From NCBI GenBank assembly GCA_030562195.1, contig CM060202.1, positions 28,506,317 through 28,570,316 of the forward strand: 64,000 nt of DNA, given 5' to 3'. Made by a program: the position numbers and the translations under genes. The stretch is from Nipponacmea schrenckii (taxonomy: Eukaryota > Mollusca > Gastropoda > Lottiidae). Of the stretch, positions 21,974-31,624 are shown piece by piece (position 1 is the first letter of the stretch; each line of letters begins with the position of its first letter). A model generated the notes under the pieces. It saw only the letters and a list, made by a program, of their open reading frames with translations, did no database searches and was not told the DNA's origin.

Positions 21974-23049
21974 GTAATTCTTGGATGAGTTTGCAGACAA
22001 ACTGGTAAAAGGTGCAGAAATTCTAAATCTACAGTTGATCTTAGAATGATTTCTATTATCAAATAAAACAAAACCGGAAGTTCTATCTCTGACAGGAAGT
22101 GAGAACCGGAAGTTCAGGTTTTTTTGCTTTAGCAAGTTTATTTTCAGTTCGATTTTGACCGGATTTTCAGATTTGAAAACTTCAATGTATTTGTCCACTA
22201 ACAATTATAGGTTTTATGCAATTAGGTTAAATATTTTACCCACGATTTGCAATTCAATTTTCAAGGGTCATCGGCAAAAATTTTAGACGGTGATTTCTCC
22301 TTTAATATAAATGGTAAAATTTTGAAACTTTACCAGTTGATAGGCGATATGTTTATAATTTTTGAAAAAATGTGAAAATAAAAATTCCACTTCCGGTTTA
22401 GCCTCAAATGACGTAATTACGTAACTTCCGGTCTATAACTGCTAGGTGAAAAGTGAAAACTGTTTTATAAATAACTTGTCAATAGTAATTGATTTGACCT
22501 AAATAATTAGGTCAAGCTGCCATATCGACCGCCATTTTGAATTTTCGTTACAATTCTTAAATCCGAAATTCAGACACTACTGATAGACTGATTTTTATGA
22601 AATTTAGCACATAGATACACTGGATCATTATCTACCTTTTCTTGGAGACCGATTTTCAAATTTCGTATTTTCTTTCGAATTATTTAAATTTCTATTTTTT
22701 CAAAATTAGGTCATTTTAACGGGTACAGAAGGTGTGACCCACTTAATCTATGACCTTGAAAATTAGGTCAAATAATATTCAATATATTGTCTACGAGTAG
22801 ATATTTTTTAATTTGGCTTACTTAAAAAATTCATAGAGATAAGTGTACTTAAATACAGCAAAAATTGATAATTTTCATATTTTCGCCATCATTAACCGTT
22901 ACGGAAGGTGTGACCTAATTATTTTATGACTTTGAAAACTAGGTCAAATGATATTCAATATATTGTCTAGATGTAGGTAATTGCAAATTTAGCCTACATA
23001 ATATTTTAAGGCTCTCGAAATACGTTCATAATTGTAAGCAATTCTAGTT
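21974..23049 (+). repeat. 1.1 kb direct repeat, right copy
   Basis: Near-identical to 20877-21973 with a period of 1097 bp. The poly-T between the copies makes a tandem insertion or slippage origin plausible. The ends share an ACGTATTTCGA-type inverted motif with 20751. The 103-residue antisense ORF here is not conserved in the left copy and is unlikely to be real. Confidence 0.9.
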
Positions 23050-23390
23050 TACTATCTTTGTACATTATAATATATAATAGTATGAAAGACTTTATTTTCT
23101 ATAGTTGTAGCCATTAATCAACTTTCTTTATTATTCCAGAAAATTCGAAACTGTCCTTTTGATCCTGTACTTTAATTATTTCCCTAAATGTACTTTCCAT
23201 TAAAAATTTTTAATAATGTTTTAATTATTTCCCTAAATGTAAATTATAAGTATTATAAATTCTTTTATTAAGTCCAAGAAGTTTTATATGATAATGTTAT
23301 GATTTTGTTTTATTTAGTTCATTACACATAACCACACAATTATTGTAAACATAACTTTAACCCTGTGCCAGTGCCTTATATTGAATAAAA
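23050..23390. other. Intergenic, nothing recognised
   Basis: Short unique stretch with a small internal duplication ('taattatttccctaaatgta' at ~23173 and ~23221). Confidence 0.4.
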
Positions 23391-23414
23391 CTTCTATAGT
23401 AGAGTGTTAAAAGT

Positions 23415-23424
23415 GAAAGTAAAA
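23415..23424 (+). promoter_or_regulatory. ISRE/IRF-like element, copy 2
   Basis: 'aagtgaaagtaaaagtagga' carries the same GAAAGTAAAA as copy 1, 219 bp before the TATA box. Sequence around it has diverged and acquired indels, while this 18-mer has not. Confidence 0.45.
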
Positions 23425-23633
23425 GTAGGATTTTTACAGTGAACTATAGATCATTAGTATATCATTACTATATGAAGTGACATTTAGCTGTAGCCATTTT
23501 ATTGTTGATTAAACCGTGAACTTTATTATATCTTGTTCCCTTATATTGCCTGTTGATGGATTTTGATTCTATGTGGAAACTATGGACTGATTATCAGTAA
23601 TATTCTATATGAATACTAAAGGAAACACATTGG

Positions 23634-23641
23634 TATAAAAG
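23634..23641 (+). promoter_or_regulatory. TATA box of IFIT-like gene 2
   Basis: TATAAAAG in a context identical to copy 1 ('cattggtataaaagacatct'). Confidence 0.5.
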
Positions 23642-23664
23642 ACATCTAATGTAACTGAAGGTAA

Positions 23665-23816
23665 CAATATAGATATTAATTTCGTCTAGTTTTAATCTAC
23701 TACGACAGCTGGCTGGGTAAAGGAAGTTGCTATTTAAGCTGAGTAATGGTGGTCTCATGTAAGCAGTATTGTGACACAATAACCTTTTCTTCACAGATTT
23801 ATTTCTTCTGCAGAAG
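23665..23816 (+). other. Probable 5'UTR exon 1 of IFIT-like gene 2
   Basis: By homology with copy 1. The donor 'ctgcagaag|gtagaa' ends at 23816. The downstream intron to 25971 is ~2.15 kb because a mobile element landed in it; the homologous intron of gene 1 is ~0.38 kb. Confidence 0.4.
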
Positions 23817-24608
23817 GTAGAAAAAAGGATATTTTTGCCTTTCTTTTTTTTGAGAAGGATGAGGGTGGGAGGTCACTTATTATGTTCACAGACAATTCTT
23901 TCCTTGTGTAAATCATTAAGAAACTGTATTGGGGTCAGACCAGCCTCTCTTTTCAGGGTTATATGGTACAGGCTTATGTAGTCCTGTCCTTTTAAAATGT
24001 TTGCCAATCTCTATTTACCCAATTCCAATATTAAGTAGAGAGCAACTGTTCTAATTTTGGTGAATCTGATCAATTGCAATAATAATATAGTTATCATCAG
24101 TTGGTAGTTGACAATTTCTCTCTAGTTTACAGATCAAATCAGTAGAATTTAGCCCATCTTGTGCTAGTCCAAAAAACTAGGCAGCAAAAACTTGGGACTT
24201 TCTGCCCTTCACTTTAAATCCACCAAACCTCGATATATTTGGAAAGATGGATGATTTTGTAGTTCAGTCATATTATTTTCCCCGTACACCACTCATGTCA
24301 CGCCTATGATTGGGTATTTTGAAAAATTTCAATTGCTCAGTCGCCATCTGTGAACTCAAATTTCATGCGCCAAAAATCCCGACATTACAGGGTCATGCAA
24401 TAGAAACAAACGAACCATCATCTTGTACTTTCATTTTCATGACCTAGTAACATCAGAATTTTGGGTGTGTGCGCAAATTGAAATGGCAATTGAGCGATTG
24501 AATTTCTTTAAAAAAACACTTCAACGCATCAATAGGCATGACATGAATGGTATAAGGTGATAATGATGGTAGTATTGAACTACAAAAACATCCATCTTTC
24601 CAAATATA

Positions 24609-25740
24609 CTCAGTCCATATGAAAACGCACCACTCACGAAATCTGGAATAGCTCCACGGGTTGATATGTGAATAAATACTTATGATGCTTTTGAGATAAT
24701 GAATGATTTAAGAAGACATGTAAACATCATTCAATTTCATTCACGATAATGTTAATGCCCGAGCCAAACTGGGGTTGGGGTCAAACTGGAAAGTCAATAA
24801 TGGGTGTGACGGCCATTTGCTTTGACACATGCGGTGCATCGTCGTCGCATGGAGTTGATCAGTCTCTGGATAGTGTTCTGAGGGATTGCATTCCACTCCT
24901 GAACAAGGGCAACCTCAAGTTCCCAGATGTTGTTCATCTGGCGTCGACGTGAAAGGCGTCATCCAATTTCATCCCATAAGTGCTCGATAGGGGAGCGGTC
25001 GGGGTGACAGAGCTGGCTACTGAAGCACGGGGATGTTCTGCTGTTCAAATTACTGCATGGACGCCCTTGCAGTGTGTGCCCTAGCGTTATCCTGTTAAAA
25101 TGCTGGTTTCGGTGACAATCCGTCAATATGAGGCCGAAATAAGGACATTTTGCACTCCGGCCTGGAGCTTGCAGACCGTTCCTTACCGTGTTGGGATGAA
25201 TGAATCCATGTTGTCCTTGGACTTGAGCAGCTGTTCTAGTTGCTGGTAGTGTTCGGTCTTGGACATGATCCAGTACAATCTGAGGTGCCATTGTCACACG
25301 CTGTCGACCCGGTCGAGGATGGTCCCAAGTGATCCCCGTTTGCAGAAACCTTTGATGGAGTCTTGCGATTGTTGTGTGTGCGCAGTGTAGTCGTCTGGCA
25401 ATTTCCCTGGTGCTGGTGGCATTTTGAAGCATGCCACATTCCCGTTCAGGGGCTGTTAGTCACGGCATCGTGTCAGCGTTTCACAAGTGTCAGTGAAGAA
25501 GTGAAATTTTATTCGGATTCACATGCTTTTAAAGGTAATGTGTGCATAATTCCGAGCGAAATTCATTTTTTCCCGTGGTGTGCGTGCAAAATTTTGCGTT
25601 TTTGCAAAAAATTGTCTAGCATTACAGTTAACATGAAATTCTCACATTTCTTGCACCTGTCATGTCAGGTGACATCACTGTAGTGTTGTTGTTGTATAAA
25701 AATTATATTTTTAAAGTGGTGCGTTTTCATGTGTACTCAG
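24609..25740 (-). mobile_element. Tc1-like transposon nested in the foldback element
   Basis: Flanked by TA (24607-24608 and 25741-25742). Left end 'ctcagtccatatgaaaacgc' and the complement of the right end 'ctgagtacacatgaaaacgc' are inverted repeats continuing into 'accact'. At 1132 bp it is shorter than typical full elements. It inserted in the right arm of the foldback element, so it is the younger of the two. Confidence 0.88.
24794..25468 (-). pseudogene. Defective Tc1-family transposase
   Basis: Read on the minus strand, the ATG at 25468-25466 is followed after one codon by a TGA where the family has Arg (CGA to TGA). The frame then continues with an HTH region (TSTREIARRLHCAHTTIARL) and a GRQRVT linker. 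A later SPIEHLWDEIG is the classic Tc1 catalytic-Glu block. The C-terminus (RRRQMNNIWELEVAL ... RRRCTACVKANG) stops at 24794. About 225 codons remain of the ~340 usual, and the central part with the catalytic Asp residues is largely deleted, with at least one frameshift near 24960. It cannot be active. Confidence 0.88.
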
Positions 25741-25971
25741 TAGATATCAAGGTTTGGTGGATTTGAGCTATATAAATTTGTTCAAAAACCTCACACCTGC
25801 GAATTTTTTGATGCCTAGTTTTACTGCCTCTACCACAGCCATATCTTTCCAAATAGCTATAAGAGGCTGGGAATGAGGTCTGCAAGTTCCGGACTAATCT
25901 TGTGCCTATGTAAAAATTTTGATATCTTTCCAGGTCTCCTGCTCATCTCTTATTTCTGTTGTTTTTTTTAG

Positions 25972-28900
25972 ATCATGGAACTTGATGAAGAATACAATCT
26001 GTTTCTACAAGATCTTCACCAATTTCCTAACTATTTTCAAATGGGAACTGAGAAGTGTGGTACCAAGTTTTGGAAGAAAATTGCCAAAAAAGTTGAAGAT
26101 GAGAAACAGGAACTTCTGAAATCAAGTGAATTGGACCAAATAAAGAATCAGAATTTGGAAGCCTGTGCCTCATACAATTTAGGTGAAGTGGACAAGGCAG
26201 TAAACATTATTTCACAAGTGTTGGAGGATACAAATTCTTCCAGTATCAATGCATGTGCTATGATGGCCATATTGAGCTACAGAAAAGGAGAGATCACTAA
26301 AGCCAAGAGACTTTTAAGCCACATTAAAGAATTAGCAGCTGATCCATTCAATATTGATGTAGCGAAAACAGAGTTGGCCTATGCATATACGAGACTTAAC
26401 GCAACATTTTATAAAAAAGCTATTGCAGCATATACAGAAGCTGTTGAAAGAAATCCAAACAACTTTCCATGGAAATTTGGCTTAGGTGTAATTTATAGAA
26501 GATGTATGAATACAGCCGTCCAAACAATTTTTCCAGATTTAAAGTTGGAGACCTGTTTTTATGAAGTTAAAAAACACCTGACATATGTTATAGAGAACTG
26601 CACTGATGAACAAGATCGGTTTTTCAAAGCAAGATCATTTATTGAGCTGGCTGATCTCTACTCTACAGCAAATACAACTGACAAACTAACACACACTGAT
26701 AAATATACCATTATAGATTTAGTTCACCAAGGGGTTCAATGTCTACCAGAGAACACTGCCATCTTAATGAAAGCTGGAAGAATTCTCCGACATTGTTTCC
26801 AATTTAAAGAGGCTGAAGAGTTACTTAAAAAAGCTTACGATATCTGTCCTAATTCATACATCTGCCATCAACTTGGTTTGACTCTGAAGAACAACTTTCT
26901 CCATCACCATAAACAATCAAAGCGTAATACCAAAGACCAAAGATATGGCGCAAAGAAACAAAATCAAGATTCCCATCCCTCTAACCCATCTGCCTCTTCA
27001 CCACTGCAAAACAATGTAACAACTCAAGTCGATAAAAAAATGGAGCAACAATCTGAGCGCTGGGTATCTGAGAAAGTAAATAATAGTTTTAAACTGTTGG
27101 ACAACAGATTATCCCAGAAGTGTGGGAAACAAGCTGATCTCCAGGAATCTAAGATTGATGAATCCATGATTGGTAAAACAAAAACCTTAACTGAACCAAA
27201 ACCTGTACTGAAGCATACCTTAGACACTGAAAATCCCACAACAAGTGATAATGATTTAGAAACAGATTTAGCAATAGGAGAACCTGTATACCAAAGTTCC
27301 TTTCCAATTGTCAGTCCCTATCAAACTACTCTCAAACAACAAGACCCACAGCAAAGAGGAAGCTTTTTATTTGACAATCCTTATTATGATGTTGGATCTC
27401 ATGATCCTTTTGATCCTCAATCCTCAAAAATGCAACAAAGACTCAAAGATGATGATCTAGATCCAGGAAGACATTCAAACAAAGGTCATCAACTACTGGC
27501 AGAAAACTTTGTAGTAGATGATCCAAACAGGAAAATTTCTACCAAAAGTCCCATCAAGTCCAAGTCAGAAAAAGAGTTATCTGAAACTTTGTCAAAAGTG
27601 TCTCTGTCAAGTACAGGTATACCTGGAATTCAACCAGACAGGGATATATCACAGGCACCTTCTCTGTCAATCACAGGTATACCTGGAATTCAACCAGACA
27701 GGGATATATCACAGGCACCTTCTCTGTCAAAAGTGACAAACAAAACGATGACAGAAGAACCCTTGAAGGAGGTGGAGTCACTTCCTCCTATCTCTTTAGA
27801 ATCAACATCAGCAACAGAAAAATCAGATTCGCAAAACAACCCAATCATGAAAAGACTGATAAACTCACCATGGATAGAAACTTTTGACCCAGAATTATCC
27901 AGAAAACTAGAGTCTTGCATTGATCTGTTCAGGCAGTCAGCTGAGTTAGGACAAGAGCGAAACTTGGCTGTGTATTATGATTGGGGAATCACCTTATTAC
28001 AGATGACACCTACCAAGTTTGGTGAAGTGATGGAGAAATTCAATCACATTTTGGAAAATGATAGTTCTCCATTTGGACGCTACAGATGCTACGAGCAATA
28101 TGGGATATGTAAATTACGAATGAGTGAGTTGCAAGAAATCAGCCAAATGTCAAGAGAAGAACATCAAAAAGATGCCGTGGAAATGTTTAGAAGAGCAATC
28201 AGATACTGGGCATATTGTCAAAAAATGAATTTAAGCAACCATTTTGATGATGCTGAAGGCAATTGTAGTTCTTTCAAATCCATCCGCGAAATTATTTTGG
28301 GAGAAGATTCAAAGCAAGGAACAAAACCAAAGAAAGATATGGCAAGTCTGTATTATTTGGTGAAACAGTACGGTTCTTCTCTGAGTCTGTATCAAGAAGT
28401 CCATGAGGAGCTTCAACGTACCTCCAATACAGACACTGACAGTGAAGTTATTAAAGGTATTATCAACAATCATATACAGCTTAAACAATTCACAGGTATC
28501 CTTGACATGCTTGCTCTTCTTTTGTGTTCTACAGAAGGTCTTCAGTCTCTGGAGTTCAAAACTGACGTACTGACACAGTTGATGTACCATTCAATAGATA
28601 CCAATGACTACCATATATCAGAATCAGTTTTTAATTTTGAAAAAAATCCAAATGAAGAATATGATAGTGATGTTGCAATAATTTTCGACGAAGAAGATAA
28701 AGTTATGAAAAAGACAGGAGCCACTGTGCAGAACTGGTTGTGTGCTTTCAGCAAGTCTGGTCTGAAGGTGATTAAAAGTTCTGAGACAGCAGCAAATCTA
28801 CCCAGATTGGAAGAACAGATTAAACTCATCTGTAACAGTAAAATGGCCATCTTCATCCTGGCCAACGACAATCCAACAAAGTTGACCTACTTAATGAACT

Positions 28901-29091
28901 CAGCATTAGAAGCCCGGTGCAGTGATGACTATGTCTTGAAGAAGATTTTGCCAATCAGCATCAATGATGGAATGGTTCCTGATATTTTGAAGTCTTTTAG
29001 ATCTTTGAAGTTTACTCAAGATCCAAATACTGTAGATGAGCATGAGAAATCATTTTTCTTGAAAACTTTCAGTGATATATATTTACAGTAA
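25972..29091 (+). CDS. IFIT-like TPR protein with C-terminal TIR-like domain, copy 2
   Basis: One coding exon after acceptor 'gtttttttag|atcATGG' (ATG 25975) encodes 1038 residues. It shares its architecture with gene 1: N-terminal TPR-like helices (~55-300, for example RKGEITKAKRLLSHIKELA), second helical block (~630-880) and TIR-like domain (~893-1022). The linker (~312-627) is ~235 residues longer, polar and Pro/Ser/Asp-rich. It contains a 20-residue perfect tandem repeat core (TGIPGIQPDRDISQAPSLS, residues ~543-582). A motif EKEL.ETLSKVSL is kept in both linkers. The TIR-like box-2 Gly of gene 1 (NLPG) is Arg here (NLPR). The final ~806 bp matches gene 1 with about 17 differences, while N-terminal residues are ~80-85% identical by eye. 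Likely a cytosolic innate-immune protein; its role is inferred. Confidence 0.85.
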   Translation: MMELDEEYNLFLQDLHQFPNYFQMGTEKCGTKFWKKIAKKVEDEKQELLKSSELDQIKNQNLEACASYNLGEVDKAVNIISQVLEDTNSSSINACAMMAILSYRKGEITKAKRLLSHIKELAADPFNIDVAKTELAYAYTRLNATFYKKAIAAYTEAVERNPNNFPWKFGLGVIYRRCMNTAVQTIFPDLKLETCFYEVKKHLTYVIENCTDEQDRFFKARSFIELADLYSTANTTDKLTHTDKYTIIDLVHQGVQCLPENTAILMKAGRILRHCFQFKEAEELLKKAYDICPNSYICHQLGLTLKNNFLHHHKQSKRNTKDQRYGAKKQNQDSHPSNPSASSPLQNNVTTQVDKKMEQQSERWVSEKVNNSFKLLDNRLSQKCGKQADLQESKIDESMIGKTKTLTEPKPVLKHTLDTENPTTSDNDLETDLAIGEPVYQSSFPIVSPYQTTLKQQDPQQRGSFLFDNPYYDVGSHDPFDPQSSKMQQRLKDDDLDPGRHSNKGHQLLAENFVVDDPNRKISTKSPIKSKSEKELSETLSKVSLSSTGIPGIQPDRDISQAPSLSITGIPGIQPDRDISQAPSLSKVTNKTMTEEPLKEVESLPPISLESTSATEKSDSQNNPIMKRLINSPWIETFDPELSRKLESCIDLFRQSAELGQERNLAVYYDWGITLLQMTPTKFGEVMEKFNHILENDSSPFGRYRCYEQYGICKLRMSELQEISQMSREEHQKDAVEMFRRAIRYWAYCQKMNLSNHFDDAEGNCSSFKSIREIILGEDSKQGTKPKKDMASLYYLVKQYGSSLSLYQEVHEELQRTSNTDTDSEVIKGIINNHIQLKQFTGILDMLALLLCSTEGLQSLEFKTDVLTQLMYHSIDTNDYHISESVFNFEKNPNEEYDSDVAIIFDEEDKVMKKTGATVQNWLCAFSKSGLKVIKSSETAANLPRLEEQIKLICNSKMAIFILANDNPTKLTYLMNSALEARCSDDYVLKKILPISINDGMVPDILKSFRSLKFTQDPNTVDEHEKSFFLKTFSDIYLQ
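27601..27720 (+). repeat. 60 bp in-frame duplication inside gene 2
   Basis: 27601-27660 and 27661-27720 are identical except two adjacent positions ('agtaca' against 'atcaca'). The duplication adds exactly 20 codons, so it extends the linker without a frameshift. It is absent from gene 1. Confidence 0.95.
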
Positions 29092-29130
29092 ACTAGAGAA
29101 AAAATGATATTTTTCACCTATATTTCATTG
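29092..29130 (+). other. Breakpoint of gene-pair homology
   Basis: Similarity to gene 1 stops within 5 bp of the stop codon ('taaac'). No AATAAA is seen before the following array, so the 3'UTR of gene 2 must differ and may include repeats. Confidence 0.5.
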
Positions 29131-29425
29131 ATAGAGTAACTTAAAAACTTCATTTGATAATTATAGAGTAACTTAAAAACTTTATTTTATATCTATAGAG
29201 TAACTTAAAAACTTCATTTCATATTTATAGAGTAACTTAAAAACTTTATTTTATAATTATAGAGTAACTTAAAAACTTTATTTTATAATTATAGAGTAAC
29301 TTAAAAACTTTATTTTATAATTATAGAGTAACTTAAAAACTTTATTTTATAATTATAGAGTAACTTAAAAACTTAATTTTATATCTATAGAGTAACTTAA
29401 CTACTTCATTTTCTTATTTATAGTT
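29131..29425 (+). repeat. 32 bp minisatellite, about 9 units
   Basis: Unit 'tagagtaacttaaaaacttt' followed by 'attttataatta'. It begins 40 bp after the stop codon of gene 2 and may be transcribed as its 3'UTR. Confidence 0.92.
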
Positions 29426-29574
29426 TTAGAGTAAAGGTATTAGAGCTAATATAATTCAATGAATTAATGAACAATAATTATTAATTAATGGAAATGGTTA
29501 ATTCAAAGACATTGTTGTTATATAATAATATTACACAAAAAAAATAACTTGTGAGTGATTTATTTTGATTCAAC

Positions 29575-30075
29575 ATGTCTGTTGAGCAACCTGTCTTCTG
29601 AGCAACATATCTGTAGAGCAACCTGTCTGGTTAGTAACTTTTCTGGTGAGCAATTGTCTTTTAAACAATTCTATCCTATGAGCAACTGTCTGGTGAGCAA
29701 CTGTCCAGTGAGCAACTTCCGATGAGCAACTGTCCAGTGAGCAAGTGTCAAATGAACAGCTGTCCTGTTAGCAACTGTCAAATGAGCAACTTCTGGTGAG
29801 CAACTGTCTGGTGAGCAACTGTCCTGTTAGCAACTATCTGGTGAGCGACTGTCCTGTTAGCAACTGTCAAATGAGCAACCTCTAGTGAGCAATTGTCTGG
29901 TGAGCGACTGTCTGGTGAGCAATTGTCTAGTGAGCAATTGTCTGGTGAGCAACTGTCCAGTGAGCAACCTGTCTGGTGAGCAATTGTCTGGTGAGCAACT
30001 GTTCAGTGATCAACCTGGTTGGTGAGCAACTGTTTGGTGAGCAATTGTCCAGTAAGCAACTGTTCTGAGAACAAG
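29575..30075 (+). repeat. 15-16 bp minisatellite
   Basis: About 30 degenerate units of 'ggtgagcaactgtct' with variants 'ccagtgagcaact' and 'caaatgagcaac'. Confidence 0.9.
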
Positions 30076-30477
30076 TGTCCCCTCTGCAATTTATTTACAC
30101 TTTGTTTAATAATGGGTAAATGTCAGACTGACAAATGTTAATTAATGAAAACTTCTAATGTCATATACATCAGTAAACAAAGCCAATTATATAGTTCATT
30201 AATATGCAAATGATATATACAAATTAGATAAGCATTGAATAAATGCATGATTAATTATACATTATGATTATAGATAGTGATCTAAAATAGAAAACTGACA
30301 GGTAGACAATGCATGTCAAGTTTTATCGCTACACGCGATGTAAAATAAATTACTCAAAGCATCATATAACACAGACACGGCTGTTACTTCAGTTGAATAA
30401 TTCAGATCTAGGACTATCTGGTTTCATATTTCATATTAGTTACAAATATCTAACAAGTAAATACAGTCTAATTAACA

Positions 30478-30850
30478 GTCTAGAGCTTTAGTCAGACATG
30501 ACTGGTAAATACAACAAAGTCAACTTTCTTTAGCTCCAGTCAGACATGACTGGTAAATAGAACCAATTCAACTGTCTAGAGCTCTAGTCAGACATGCCTG
30601 GTAAATACAGTAAAATCGACAGTCTAGAGCTCTAGTCAGACATGCTGGTAAATACAGTAAAATCAACAGTCTAGAGCTTTATGCAGACATGACTGGTAAA
30701 TACAGTCTAATCAACAGTCTAGAGCTCTAGTCAGACATGACTGGTAAATACAACCAAATCAACAATCTAGAGCTCTAGTAATACAGGACTGGTAGCTATA
30801 ACCAAATCAACAGTCTGGATCTCTAGTCAGACATGACTGGTAAAATTCAA
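30478..30850 (+). repeat. ~50 bp minisatellite, forward array
   Basis: Seven or so units of 'agagctctagtcagacatga' + 'ctggtaaatacaaccaaatcaacagtct'. The same unit occurs reverse-complemented at 31625-32170, making a large inverted arrangement with a ~0.78 kb spacer. Confidence 0.92.
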
Positions 30851-31624
30851 CAAATTTACAATGTTCACAATAATATCTGAAATTTCCTCACATGCAATAA
30901 GGCAAACCTTTTAGTGAAAGGGGTATTTAATAGGTTGAATATTATATGACCCTGAACAAGAGATGCATAACAATATGATAAGATCACAGATGGCAGAAAG
31001 AAACATGAAACAAAACATCTTTATAGTTTAATCCGATAGAAAAATAGTAATGAAATAGTTTCCTATGATGAAGTGATAAGGGCAGTCTATTGTCTGAAAT
31101 CAATTCCAATTCGACACCTTACTTCACCAATAAATTCACTAGTTTGTCATTCCACTCTCCAACTCAAATCAGTTGGAAAGATAAGACATTTGATTGGATC
31201 ATAAATTGGTTCAGATCTAAAGACTTGTGGGTGATAAAACTAGAGTAATGTTTAATAATACTGTTTCTCGATTTAATCTCGGAATGAAACTCTTATCGGA
31301 ACCTTGTCTCTTGTGGTTTAACATCATAAAATTCTCGTAAAATATCTGGCCTCTCTTTCATTGTTCCCAGCTGTCTTTAGCCTCAGTTTCAATGTCCCTA
31401 GCCTCTGTGTCATTTCGTTAATCTTTTCCTCTCTCTAAGCAGCTATTGTTTTTTCTATAATTAAATTGGTTTGAACTTCATTAAAATTCAATCCATAAAC
31501 ATTTCCATAAAACTTTTTTGCAAATGTGAAGTCCTTTGTTTTGAAAAGTTAACTCTCTTAAACGAAAACTATGACATGATACAAGTCATATTGACCATTT
31601 CGGACGACAGAAAGAAAGGAACTA
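30851..31624. other. Spacer between inverted arrays
   Basis: Unique AT-rich spacer, no ORF of note. Confidence 0.5.

Larger units (their letters stand above)
24165..25896. mobile_element. Foldback element with 9 bp TSD, carrying nested Tc1
   Basis: It lies between two copies of 'atcttgtgc' (24156-24164 and 25897-25905). Copy 1 of the gene has a single 'atcttgtgc' at the matching place, so the empty site is preserved. Ends are TAGTCC and GGACTA, with inner inverted motifs ('aaaactaggca' / 'tgcctagtttt', 'aaatccaccaaacct' / 'aggtttggtggattt'). Positions ~24237-24607 form long arms of an imperfect hairpin. Without the nested Tc1 it is ~600 bp and has no ORF. The 9 bp duplication suggests a Mutator-like or related superfamily, but that is not proven. 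Confidence 0.85.

Noticed and set aside
24749..24952. Plus-strand 67-residue ORF in the Tc1 element
   Set aside because: It is the shadow of the antisense transposase C-terminus.
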